This document shows positions 9,301-16,186 of a stretch of 16,262 bases of DNA, in pieces; positions within the stretch are counted from its first letter, which is position 1; every line of letters begins with the position of its first letter. The position numbers and the translations under genes were made by a program. This DNA is from an uncultured Clostridia bacterium (GTDB taxonomy: Bacteria; Bacillota; Clostridia; TANB77; CAG-508): assembly GCA_934167165.1 (NCBI GenBank), contig CAKPKG010000030.1:1-16262 (forward strand). Reading direction: 5' to 3'. The notes beneath the pieces were generated by a model, which did no database searches, was not told the DNA's origin, and was given only the letters and a program-made list of their open reading frames with translations.

Positions 9301-9400
9301 TTAAGTGAGAAGTGTGATGTTGGAGGTGGGATTTATAGGGACAGGGCTTCGTAGGCTTTTCTCTATTTCTCACACCTCGCACCTCATACTTCACACTTCA
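9301..9400. repeat. Inverted heptamer-repeat element between recD2 and recG
   Basis: Two 31-base arms (9301-9331 and 9370-9400) are imperfect reverse complements, 24 of 31 positions matching, around a 38-base centre containing GGGACAGGG. Each arm is also built of about four 7-base units. On the right arm, - strand, these are AGTGTGA, AGTATGA, GGTGCGA and GGTGTGA; on the left arm, + strand, AGTGAGA, AGTGTGA, TGTTGGA and GGTGGGA. The element is visibly more GC-rich than its surroundings, ends next to the recG ribosome binding site, and begins next to the recD2 stop. It looks like a MITE- or REP-like dispersed element, with no coding capacity. Confidence 0.75.
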
Positions 9401-9405
9401 TGAAA

Positions 9406-11608
9406 TCACATTTTGCTTAACTTATATTTTAGTCCTGTATTTCTCTTTTTTATGTCTGTGTTTTGTATCATAAATTCTATTATATTTTTATTACTAATTA
9501 CTATTAAAAGCTTTTTGGCTCTTGTTATTCCTGTGTATAACAAATTCCTTGTAAGTAGCATTGGTGCTGATTGTGGCACACACATTATTACTACGTCAAA
9601 TTCACTTCCGTTGAGACTTATGTATTGTTATACTATAGCTATGTTCTAGCTCATCTAAATTTGTAAAGTCATACCACGCAACTTTTTCATCATCAAAGCA
9701 TACTTCCATTTGTTTGTTTACTTCATCAATTTCTGTAATTATACCTAATTCTCCATTAAATATGCCACTACCAGCTTCTAATGTACTATTTGTTTTCTTT
9801 TCCCAATAAATATCATAATTGTTTTTTACTTGCATTACTCTATCGCCGATTCTAAAAATCCTATCTCCATTTTGTTTTTCTACTGTAGATTTTGGGTTTA
9901 GTGCATTTTGTAATTGCTTATTTAATTCTTTTGTTCCAAGTATTCCTTTTTTAGTTGGAGTTAAAACTTGTATGTTTTTGAAAAAATCATAGTCACCATA
10001 TTTTTTTAGTCTACCTGTACATAGAGATATCACATCTTGAAGCATTTTTTCTTGTGACATTTCATTTATATAAAAGAAATCATCTAATTTATCCTTTTCT
10101 TCCACCCCAATAAATGTTTCACCACTATTTACTCTATGCGCATTTGTTATTATTTTGCTCTTTGCTGCTTGTCTAAAAATTTTATTTAACTCTATTGTTG
10201 TAATGGCATTTGATTCTATTATGTCTTGCAAAACGTTGCCAGGTCCTACTGATGGTAATTGGTCAATATCTCCAACTAAAACTAATTTTGTTCCTAAATA
10301 TATTGCTTTTAATATGTGGTTCATTAAAAACATATCTACCATAGACATTTCATCTATTATTACAACATCAGCATCAATTGGGGTTATTGGATAATCTAAA
10401 CCTATAAAGTTTTCATCGTCTAATTTTCTAATTTCTAACAATCTATGTATTGTTGTTGCTTCTTTGCCTGTTTGTTCTTGCATTCTTTTGGCTGCTCTGC
10501 CTGTTGGAGCACATAAAACAACTTTCATTTTTCTTGCCTCATATAGTTTTATTATAGATTTAATAATTGTTGTTTTACCAGTACCAGGCCCACCAGTAAT
10601 TACACATACATTGTTTTCGTTTACTGCTTTTATTGAGTCTTTTTGCTCCTCTGATAAGATAATTTCTTCATTTTTTTCCGTTTTTTCTAATTCTGTTTTA
10701 AAATTTTTTATATACTTAATATTTTTTGCATTATCAAGTCCAATTAATTTTTCGGCTATATTTTGCTCTGCTGTATAAAAAGTATCTAAATATACCCATT
10801 CTTTATCCTCGAATTCTTCCAAAAAGATTTCTTGTTTTGCTTTTAAGTTTATTATTTCATCTTCTATTATTTCCGGTTCTATTCCTATCAAACTAGAAAC
10901 ATAATTAACTAAATTATTATATAAAACAGTACTATTTCCGTTATTTCCAGCTAGAATTAAGCTATATTTTATAGCACTTGCTATTCTACTACTGCTTTGC
11001 ACGTCTATGCCTAAATTCATTGCCATCTTATCTATTTTTTTAAAATCTACACCATATGTTATATCTAATAAAATATATGGGTTTTTTTCTATTTTTGGAA
11101 TCGCATCTTGTCCTAATTTTTCATAAACTTTTTTGCTGTTTTGGCCTGTTATTCCGAATTTTTCTAAAAAACCTACTATTTGCCACAAATCCCATTTTTC
11201 ATTAAATTCTTCAGATATCTCTTGAGATTTATTTAAACTTATACCTTTTATTTGTGCTAGTTTTTCAGGCTCGAATTTTAAAATGGCTATTGTTTCTTCA
11301 CCAAATTTATCTACAATTCTTTTGGCAGTAGCAGGGCCAACCCCTTTTATAATACCACCAGCCAAATATTTTTCTAGTGCATCTAATGTTTCTGGTATAA
11401 TTTTTCCAAAAGTTTGTATTTTAAATTGTCTACCATATTCAGGATGACTTATAAAATTTCCTTCAAGTTTAAGGCTATCTCCTTTGTTTATAAAAGGAAG
11501 ATAACCAACTATTGTTGTCAATTCTTCTGATGTTTCAAATTCTGCCACCGTATATCCATTTATTTCGTTTTGATATATTATTTCTGATATTTGTCCTTTT
11601 ATTTCCAA
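9406..11608 (-). CDS. recD2: RecD2-family ATP-dependent 5'-3' DNA helicase, one +1 frameshift at CGG
   Basis: This is an SF1B helicase of the RecD2/YrrC type, probably in DNA repair. The order of parts fits: an N-terminal OB-like region (1-70), a helix-hairpin-helix region (GGIIKGVGPATAKRIV from about 84), Walker A GGPGTGKTT at 339-347, IIDEMSMVD at 417-425, and GDIDQLPSVGPG at 446-457. The last helicase motifs come only after a frame change. After Gln666 the zero frame reads CAA CGG AAG TGA, while +1 gives HKSQGSEFDVV and then LLYTGITRAKK, both hallmark blocks. The total is 733 aa after skipping one C. I place the start at TTG 11608, with GGGAG about eight bases upstream. It has its own likely promoter. 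Confidence 0.92.
9607..9610 (-). other. CGG +1 frameshift site 5 (recD2)
   Basis: The context is TCT CAA CGG A. The +1 frame restores the conserved HKSQGSEF motif (Gly667). In the zero frame a stop follows two codons later, removing the final 67 residues and the TRAKK motif. Confidence 0.88.
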
Positions 11609-11662
11609 AATAAAATCTCCCTTATTATTGTTAATTATAGGCTATAGCTCTATTTAATGCAT

Positions 11663-11691
11663 ATTATATATCATAAAAAAGTATATGTAAA
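11663..11691 (-). promoter_or_regulatory. Probable recD2 promoter
   Basis: On the - strand TTTACA (11691-11686) and a perfect TATAAT (11668-11663) are separated by exactly 17 bases, about 55 bases before the recD2 start. A GCTATAGC palindrome lies in the short leader, around 11641-11648, and could be an operator. Confidence 0.6.
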
Positions 11692-12045
11692 TTATTTTTC
11701 TTTTACATTGTCTATTAAATCTTTACAGGTTTTCCAATCTAAAATATTTAAAAAATCGTAGTCTTTTTTCAATTTTTCTAAAATTTCCTTTGTCCTATCA
11801 CTAGAACCTAAATCAGAAATTATTACATCTTGTACATTTTCTTCTTTTCCATATAATAGTCTAAAAAGAATTGAACGCATAAAACTCTCTATTTGTTTTT
11901 CTTGGTTTTTTACAGCTATTATAAAGTATATTCCATTAGTTTTAATCTTACTATATATTAAAGAATAATAGATTGTTTTTAATATTTCTATAAAACCATA
12001 TAATGCAAAAACCCAAACAATTCCATTAAGAACAAAGTCAAGCAT
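11692..12045 (-). CDS. Membrane-anchored, GT2-like short protein
   Basis: A 117-aa protein with one N-terminal membrane segment (about residues 1-24), then a soluble part. The soluble part reads YFIIAVKNQEKQIESFMRSI and then VIISDLGSSDRTKEIL, resembling the start of a family 2 glycosyltransferase fold, where the D-G-S-x-D-x-T loop binds nucleotide sugar. It is far too short for a complete enzyme and I see no second catalytic motif, so enzyme activity is doubtful. I prefer ATG 12045, with GGAG at a good distance, over GTG 12054, which overlaps that site. It is the last gene of the secretion-like operon. Confidence 0.6.
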   Translation of the reverse strand: MLDFVLNGIVWVFALYGFIEILKTIYYSLIYSKIKTNGIYFIIAVKNQEKQIESFMRSILFRLLYGKEENVQDVIISDLGSSDRTKEILEKLKKDYDFLNILDWKTCKDLIDNVKEK

Positions 12046-12098
12046 ATTATCCACTCCATTTTAAAGTATTATATGTTAAGAAAAAAATAACGTTACAT

Positions 12099-12389
12099 TT
12101 AATTTGAGCTTTTATTGTAAAAATAAAGTTTTTGAGCACATATAAACTTTAGTAAGTAAAATAATACATAGACAATATTTTCGTGATTAAAACCTATTAT
12201 ACTAAATAAAAACAAAGGGAAACAAAGAACAATAAAACAAGAAAAAATAAAACTCGTATTAGAAAAAATTAAATTTAAAAAACAAAATACAAAAGCATCC
12301 CAAATTATATTTAAAAATAAAGTAGAAATATCAATAAAACCTAGAATCTTATTTTTAAAAGCAAAATTTTGTGGAAAAATAAATCTCAA
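12099..12389 (-). CDS. PrgI/VirB3-like membrane protein
   Basis: A 96-aa protein. The N-terminus RFIFPQNFAFKNKILGFIDIS, followed by two or three membrane segments (about 20-42, 45-67 and 70-84) and a basic-aromatic tail, resembles the PrgI family. That family is the VirB3-like inner-membrane subunit of Gram-positive conjugation systems and normally works with a VirB4 ATPase. No VirB4 is in this window. The start is TTG 12389 with an excellent AAGGAGG 6 bases upstream. That site overlaps the stop of the VirB6-like gene, suggesting coupled translation. Confidence 0.65.
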   Translation of the reverse strand: MRFIFPQNFAFKNKILGFIDISTLFLNIIWDAFVFCFLNLIFSNTSFIFSCFIVLCFPLFLFSIIGFNHENIVYVLFYLLKFICAQKLYFYNKSSN

Positions 12390-12391
12390 AA

Positions 12392-13283
12392 TTAACCTCC
12401 TTTAATAAATGAATTAATATTATTAATTCCCAAACTTATATCTGTTGAAAGTCCACCCATAAAATCCTTAATAAATGAATTAGCTTTAATAAGAGCATAT
12501 ATAGATCCAATATAAATTAATTTAGAAAAAATATCACCAGATTTATTATTAATAGAAAAGGCAATTAATAATATAACAGAAACCAAAACTTGAAGTAAAA
12601 GTAACGAAAGTAGAAGCTTAAACCAAGATTTAAAAACCCAAGAAGTATTTGGAGTAATTAAACATAAAAAAGCAAAAGGAGAAAGTAAAACAAAAACTTT
12701 TATCATAATAAAACGTAAAGAATAGGAAAGGGCTAGATTAAAAAAACTTAAAGATACAAATCCTTTTATAAGTCCATCAATAGAAAACAAGGTAAAACCA
12801 GAGTTTGATTCAAGATATATTGTAGAATTTAATTCTTGAATAAATGTTGATAGACAAATATTTTTGTTAAGAGTAATTTCTCCTACTTCTCTTATTGCTA
12901 AAGAAATATTAGAAAAAATTAATATTAATTGTTCCATTAAAAAATAAGAAAAATTAATAGCAAAAGCACAAAAAAGAAGTTTAAAAACAAATTGAGATGG
13001 CTTTTGCACTTGAGAAAAAGTAAAATATGATAAAAGAAGAGAACATATATAATACAATGAAATTCCTAGCATTAGAGAATTACAAATTAATATTATTCCA
13101 GAATTAGAAGTATTTCCTAAAAAGGTTTTTAAATAATTATCTTTAACAGAATCTAAATTAATAAAAAGCAAATCATCTAAAGTGGAATATAAAGAATTAT
13201 CAATGGAAGAGAATAAATTATAAAATAAATTGTTAATAGTTTCAGTTATTACTTGAACAATATTTACACCGTGTACTTTCCAA
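12392..13283 (-). CDS. VirB6/TrbL-like channel protein, probable +1 frameshift at CGG near its start
   Basis: A polytopic membrane protein. It has an amphipathic N-terminal region (FSSIDNSLYSTLDDLLFI), then about six hydrophobic segments, including RFIMIKVFVLLSPFAFLCLI and FKLLLSLLLLQVLVSVILLI, the pattern of VirB6/TrbL proteins of Gram-positive type IV secretion systems. In the long open frame the only start codons (GTG 13294 and 13291) lie inside the AGGTGG ribosome binding site. TTG 13283, 7 bases after that site, is well placed but in another frame: TTG GAA AGT ACA CGG T. A +1 shift at this CGG leads straight into GVNIVQVITETINN. The resulting protein is 296 aa. This start and shift are inferred by the same rule seen in the other genes. 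Confidence 0.72.
13268..13271 (-). other. CGG +1 frameshift site 6 (virB6-like start region, inferred)
   Basis: The context is AGT ACA CGG T, at codon five from the TTG 13283. The +1 frame joins the main open frame at GGT (Gly5). It is supported by ribosome-binding-site spacing rather than by a conserved motif, so it is weaker than the other sites. Confidence 0.65.
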
Positions 13284-13299
13284 ATAATCACCACCTAAA

Positions 13300-13629
13300 T
13301 TAAGCAACTAGTGTTTGAATTGTAGAAAGAATTAAATCAATAGCTAAAATAAAAGCATAAGAAAAAAGACTTCCTCTAATAATTTTTTTGCCAAGTCGAA
13401 TTCTTTCCTCATCTCCAAAACTAAATTTTTTCATAAAAACACCAGTTCCAACAGCAACTGCGGCAGCTGGAGTAGAAGCTTTTAAAATCCAACTTTCAAT
13501 TGTTTCAAACCCTTTAATAATTTTAGAAACTAATCTAGGGTATGCACAAAAGCTAGTTGTTGGGAAAAATAAAAATATAAAAAATAATATAATAATAAAA
13601 TAAATAAAAAATAATAATTTTTGTTTCAT
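13300..13629 (-). CDS. VirB2-like pilin/TrbC-type small membrane protein
   Basis: A 109-aa protein. A long hydrophobic signal peptide (about 1-29) ends in FFPTTSFCA, a plausible signal peptidase site. Next come a short soluble segment, an Ala/Val/Gly-rich membrane segment (STPAAAVAVGTGVF), a charged loop (KKFSFGDEERIRLGKK), and a second membrane segment to the C-terminus. This layout fits VirB2/TrbC-type pilins, and its neighbours support the call. ATG 13629 is chosen because AAAGGTGG lies five bases upstream; a GTG at 13638 is too close to that site. The VirB6-like gene follows directly. Confidence 0.62.
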   Translation of the reverse strand: MKQKLLFFIYFIIILFFIFLFFPTTSFCAYPRLVSKIIKGFETIESWILKASTPAAAVAVGTGVFMKKFSFGDEERIRLGKKIIRGSLFSYAFILAIDLILSTIQTLVA

Positions 13630-13642
13630 AAAAACCACCTTT

Positions 13643-15362
13643 CTATATAATTTTAGTTTTAGATTTATTTTTAGTGGAGTCGTCCAAAAAAGAAGGCAAT
13701 AAATTGATTTTGCAAGGAGGCAATATTTTTAAGCCATCAGATAAAAATGCAATACAGGAAAAAGTTTCCAACTGTTGTGTAAAGAAATTTGTGTCATATA
13801 TAAAATCTGTATTAATTTGAGTAGAAACACTTTCAGAAATATTGGATTTTTTTGATTCGAAAGAATTTGTAAAATAATTGTAATTAGTCTCGCCAGCATT
13901 TTCAGATATATTTTTAAGATATCTTATTTTATCTTCACGTCCAATTTGTTTTTGAGCAGTTTCAATAGTAAATATGTCATCTGTTCTAAGCCATAATTTG
14001 TTTACTAGGTTTTGCAAAATTACTTTTACAGAAGATTCATCTTTTAAAGTGTTTAGAATAGATGTATAGCTTTGAGTTGCAACAATATTTATACATTTTG
14101 CTTCTCTACTTTGAGCAAAAAAATCACTATCCGATAAAGTTACATATTCGTGATATTCATCACACATAAAAACGGAAGGATGTATAGTTTTTCTATTATT
14201 AGATAATTGCATAAGTACTTCTGATTGAAAATCAAGTTTTAAATAAGCAGCAATTATTTTTGAAAGATTTTTATATTTTGCAATGTTCATATTAAGAACT
14301 ACTATTTTTTTCTCATTAAGTAATGAACTAAAACCATAAAAATTAATTTTTTCTTTTGCAGGGCAAAAGGTATTAAAAATATCAAAATCAGAAATAAAAG
14401 TATTAGTAATTCTAGTTATTTCAGATTTTACAATTGAAAGTACTCGAGGATCTAAATGCTTAAATTCAGTTTCAAAAAAATTTAAAGAAGAATATAAATC
14501 ATAAATTTTTTCATGCGAGAGTTTTCCACTTTGAAAAGATTTTCTTAATAATTCTATTTTTGTTTGAAAATAATCTTCATAATTTATTAAATTATGCAAT
14601 TCCAAAAAAGTAACATACCCATTATTGTATAATCTACACAGTTTAATTGCTTCAGTTAAAACTTGTTCGGCTTTGTCTAACCAATAAGAATCAGAGTTAT
14701 TTGATGAAAAAAGTTCTAAAATTATTTTTAGCCTATTTGCAAGAACAGAGGGCTTTAGGTTTGGCTTATCCAGAGGATTATATTTTATATTAGAATTAAG
14801 TTCTATTATAACTAAAGAATCTAATCTATCATATTGTTCTGAATAATATTGTACCATTTTATGAAAGTTACCTTTTACATCTAAAATTAACATTCCAAGT
14901 TTAGGAGAATTATACGAAATGAGCTGTTTAAGTAAAGGCTCCATTAAAGAACTGGTCTTGCCGAGAACCAATAGTTCCAGTGATTAAAATGTTTTGATAA
15001 AGACTTTTTTCACATATATAAACTTCTTCTTGTGAACTGGAATTTTTTCCAATCAATAAATTAATACCGGAGCTAAAAATAGGCTTTTTTGGTTTGGCTG
15101 AAAAAAATTTTGTTAAAGAGAATTTAAGATTTGAGATTAAAGTGTTAGTAAGTAAGAATGTAGAGAGAAAGAAGGTTATACAATATGTTTTCTTTATATA
15201 ACTCCAAATTATAGGGTATTGTGCAACTATATCAAATTGAGTTATAGAGTATGGGAAAATTAGGTTAGAAACGGTAAATATTGGAGAAAAAATGCATTTC
15301 ATAATACAGTAAATGATAAAGGAAATAAAAAAAGCAAGAAGTTTTTTATAAAATTTTTTCAA
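13643..15362 (-). CDS. VirD4/TraG-like coupling ATPase, one +1 frameshift at CGG
   Basis: An inner-membrane ATPase that in type IV systems delivers substrates to the channel. There are two N-terminal membrane segments (about 8-29 and 57-77), then Walker A GTIGSGKTSS (Lys135, Thr136), LGMLILDVKGN, a Walker B-like SVFMCDEYHEYV (Asp401, Glu402), and SREAKCINIVATQS at about 418-431, all as in VirD4/TraG proteins. The frame breaks within Walker A: GGT TCT CGG C in the zero frame, with GGC AAG ACC in +1. Skipping one C gives 572 aa. Without the shift only 144 aa with no ATPase would be made. The start is TTG 15362, 6 bases after AGGAGG. Confidence 0.87.
14960..14963 (-). other. CGG +1 frameshift site 7 (virD4-like Walker A)
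   Basis: The context is GGT TCT CGG C. The +1 frame gives GSGKTSSLMEP with Gly134. This is the second site located at the third Gly of a P-loop, as in recG. Confidence 0.87.
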
Positions 15363-15376
15363 AAATGACCTCCTAA

Positions 15377-15520
15377 TTAATTTGAAAGATTTTTTAATTT
15401 TAGTTTTGAACCTTGGGAATTATAGAAAATTTTTAAGTTTATAAAAGAATAGATAGAATAAAAAGTAATAAAAACATTAATAATAAGAGATATAAAAAAT
15501 ATATGAATTAAATTATTTAA
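15377..15520 (-). CDS. Possible small membrane protein, no recognisable start codon
   Basis: An open frame of 47 codons, with one membrane segment (HIFFISLIINVFITFYSIYS) and a basic tail (SKLKLKNLSN), stops just before the AGGAGG of the virD4-like gene. A good AGGTGG (complement of 15529-15534) lies upstream, and at the ideal distance, 8 bases on, is TTA, which is not a normal start. Codon use looks gene-like. It could be a gene whose start has been lost, or chance. No homology recognised. Confidence 0.33.
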   Translation of the reverse strand, partial: LNNLIHIFFISLIINVFITFYSIYSFINLKIFYNSQGSKLKLKNLSN

Positions 15521-15549
15521 TTAAATCACCACCTTTTACAATTTTTACC

Positions 15550-15578
15550 ATAATAATATATAATTTTAAATTTGTCTA
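15550..15578 (-). promoter_or_regulatory. Probable promoter of the secretion-like operon
   Basis: On the - strand TAGACA (15578-15573), 17 bases, TATTAT (15555-15550). Each hexamer matches consensus at five of six positions. Its -35 overlaps the -35 of the divergent DUF1858 promoter almost completely. Confidence 0.55.
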
Positions 15579-15600
15579 TACTTTTTTAAAAAAATATGTT
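15572..15600 (+). promoter_or_regulatory. Possible promoter of the DUF1858 gene
   Basis: TTGTCT (15572-15577), 17 bases, TATGTT (15595-15600). The -35 hexamer is the complement of the opposing promoter's -35. Between here and the gene the leader contains a hairpin, 15638-15646 with 15654-15662 (CAAAATTTG/CAAATTTTG), which ends exactly where AAGGAGG begins at 15663. Confidence 0.45.
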
Positions 15601-15675
15601 AAAATTTTTGAGGAGAACAAGAAAATAAATAAAAATACAAAATTTGTTCTTTGCAAATTTTGAAGGAGGAATATT

Positions 15676-15858
15676 ATGATAGAAAAAACAACAAAAATTG
15701 GAGAATTATTAGAAATAGCACCAGAAAAAGCAAATATATTATTAGATGCAGGAATGCATTGTTTAGGATGCCCAGCATCACAAGCAGAAACACTAGAAGA
15801 GGCTTGTGCAGTACATGGAATAGATGTTGAAGAATTATTAGAAAAACTAAATTCATAA
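15676..15858 (+). CDS. DUF1858 redox-disulfide domain protein
   Basis: A 60-aa complete protein. The motif MHCLGCPASQAETLEEACAV (residues 27-46), with CLGC as a CxxC pair, and the C-terminal helix VHGIDVEELLEKLN match the DUF1858 family, also described as the hybrid-cluster-protein-associated redox disulfide domain. It is cytoplasmic. A role in redox or metal chemistry is inferred from the family, and its partner is not known here. AAGGAGG at 15663-15669 supports the ATG. It stands alone, divergent from the secretion-like operon. No hairpin terminator is seen after it. Confidence 0.92.
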   Translation: MIEKTTKIGELLEIAPEKANILLDAGMHCLGCPASQAETLEEACAVHGIDVEELLEKLNS

Positions 15859-15904
15859 AAAATACAAAAAAATACTAAAAAATTGTAAAATTTTAAAAAA
15901 AGCA

Positions 15905-15933
15905 TTGACAATTGCATAAAAATATTGTAATAT
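15905..15933 (+). promoter_or_regulatory. Promoter of the tRNA cluster
   Basis: Perfect TTGACA (15905-15910), 17 bases, TAATAT (15928-15933). Transcription would start near 15940. It lies 55 bases before tRNA-Lys. Confidence 0.75.
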
Positions 15934-15935
15934 AG

Positions 15936-15965
15936 TTAAGCAACTGTTGAGAGACGGTTGCTTAA
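15936..15965 (+). other. Hairpin at the 5' end of the tRNA transcript
   Basis: TTAAGCAACTG (15936-15946) pairs with CGGTTGCTTAA (15955-15965), 11 bp with one G-T pair and an eight-base loop. It falls at or next to the predicted start point, so the primary transcript would begin in a stem. A short leader structure or a processing guide is possible. Confidence 0.5.
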
Positions 15966-15987
15966 ATAATTACTTTTTGGTAGTTAT

Positions 15988-16063
15988 GGGCTATTAGCTC
16001 AGGTGGTAGAGCACTTGACTTTTAATCAAGTTGTCCCGCGTTCGAGTCGCGGATAGCTCACCA
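15988..16063 (+). tRNA. tRNA-Lys (anticodon TTT)
   Basis: A full cloverleaf of 76 bases. Acceptor GGGCTAT pairs with ATAGCTC (one G-T). The anticodon loop CTTTTAA is closed by CTTGA/TCAAG, the TTCGAGT T-loop is present, and the 3' CCA is encoded. It reads AAA/AAG. Confidence 0.97.
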
Positions 16064-16096
16064 AAACAACTGCTAATGTTTCATTAGCAGTTGTTT
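16064..16096 (+). other. Strong hairpin between tRNA-Lys and tRNA-Glu
   Basis: A 15-bp perfect inverted repeat (16064-16078 with 16082-16096) closes a three-base loop, starting the base after the tRNA-Lys CCA. Only TTT-A-T follows, so it would be at most a partial terminator. It could also be a processing or stability stem between the tRNAs. Confidence 0.6.
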
Positions 16097-16102
16097 ATAT
16101 AA

Positions 16103-16177
16103 GGCCCCGTGGTCAAGCGGTTAAGACATCGCCCTTTCACGGCGGAGACATGGGTTCGATTCCCGTCGGGGTCACCA
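16103..16177 (+). tRNA. tRNA-Glu (anticodon TTC)
   Basis: 75 bases. Acceptor GGCCCCG pairs with CGGGGTC. The anticodon loop CTTTCAC is closed by TCGCC/GGCGG, with GGTTCGATTCC in the T arm and CCA encoded. It reads GAA/GAG. Confidence 0.97.
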
Positions 16178-16186
16178 ATTTAATAT

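Noticed and set aside
9287..9394. N-terminal extension of recG starting at 9394
   Set aside because: The extra residues are encoded by the inverted heptamer element. ATG 9286 has AAGGAG and begins the normal RecG sequence.
9413..9649. Small + strand ORF over the recD2 3' end
   Set aside because: It is the complement of the conserved recD2 C-terminus (LLYTGITRAKK region) and has no family features of its own.
6367..14963. Frameshifts as random sequencing or homopolymer errors
   Set aside because: None is in a homopolymer and all create the same in-frame codon before Gly. A systematic artefact is not fully excluded and is named as the main check.
6367..14963. Plain reassignment of CGG to another amino acid (as reported for CGG in some bacteria)
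   Set aside because: Reassignment would keep the frame. Here the frame changes at every site.
15576..15917. - strand ORF opposite the DUF1858 gene
   Set aside because: Its sequence is the complement of a clear DUF1858 gene with its own ribosome binding site.
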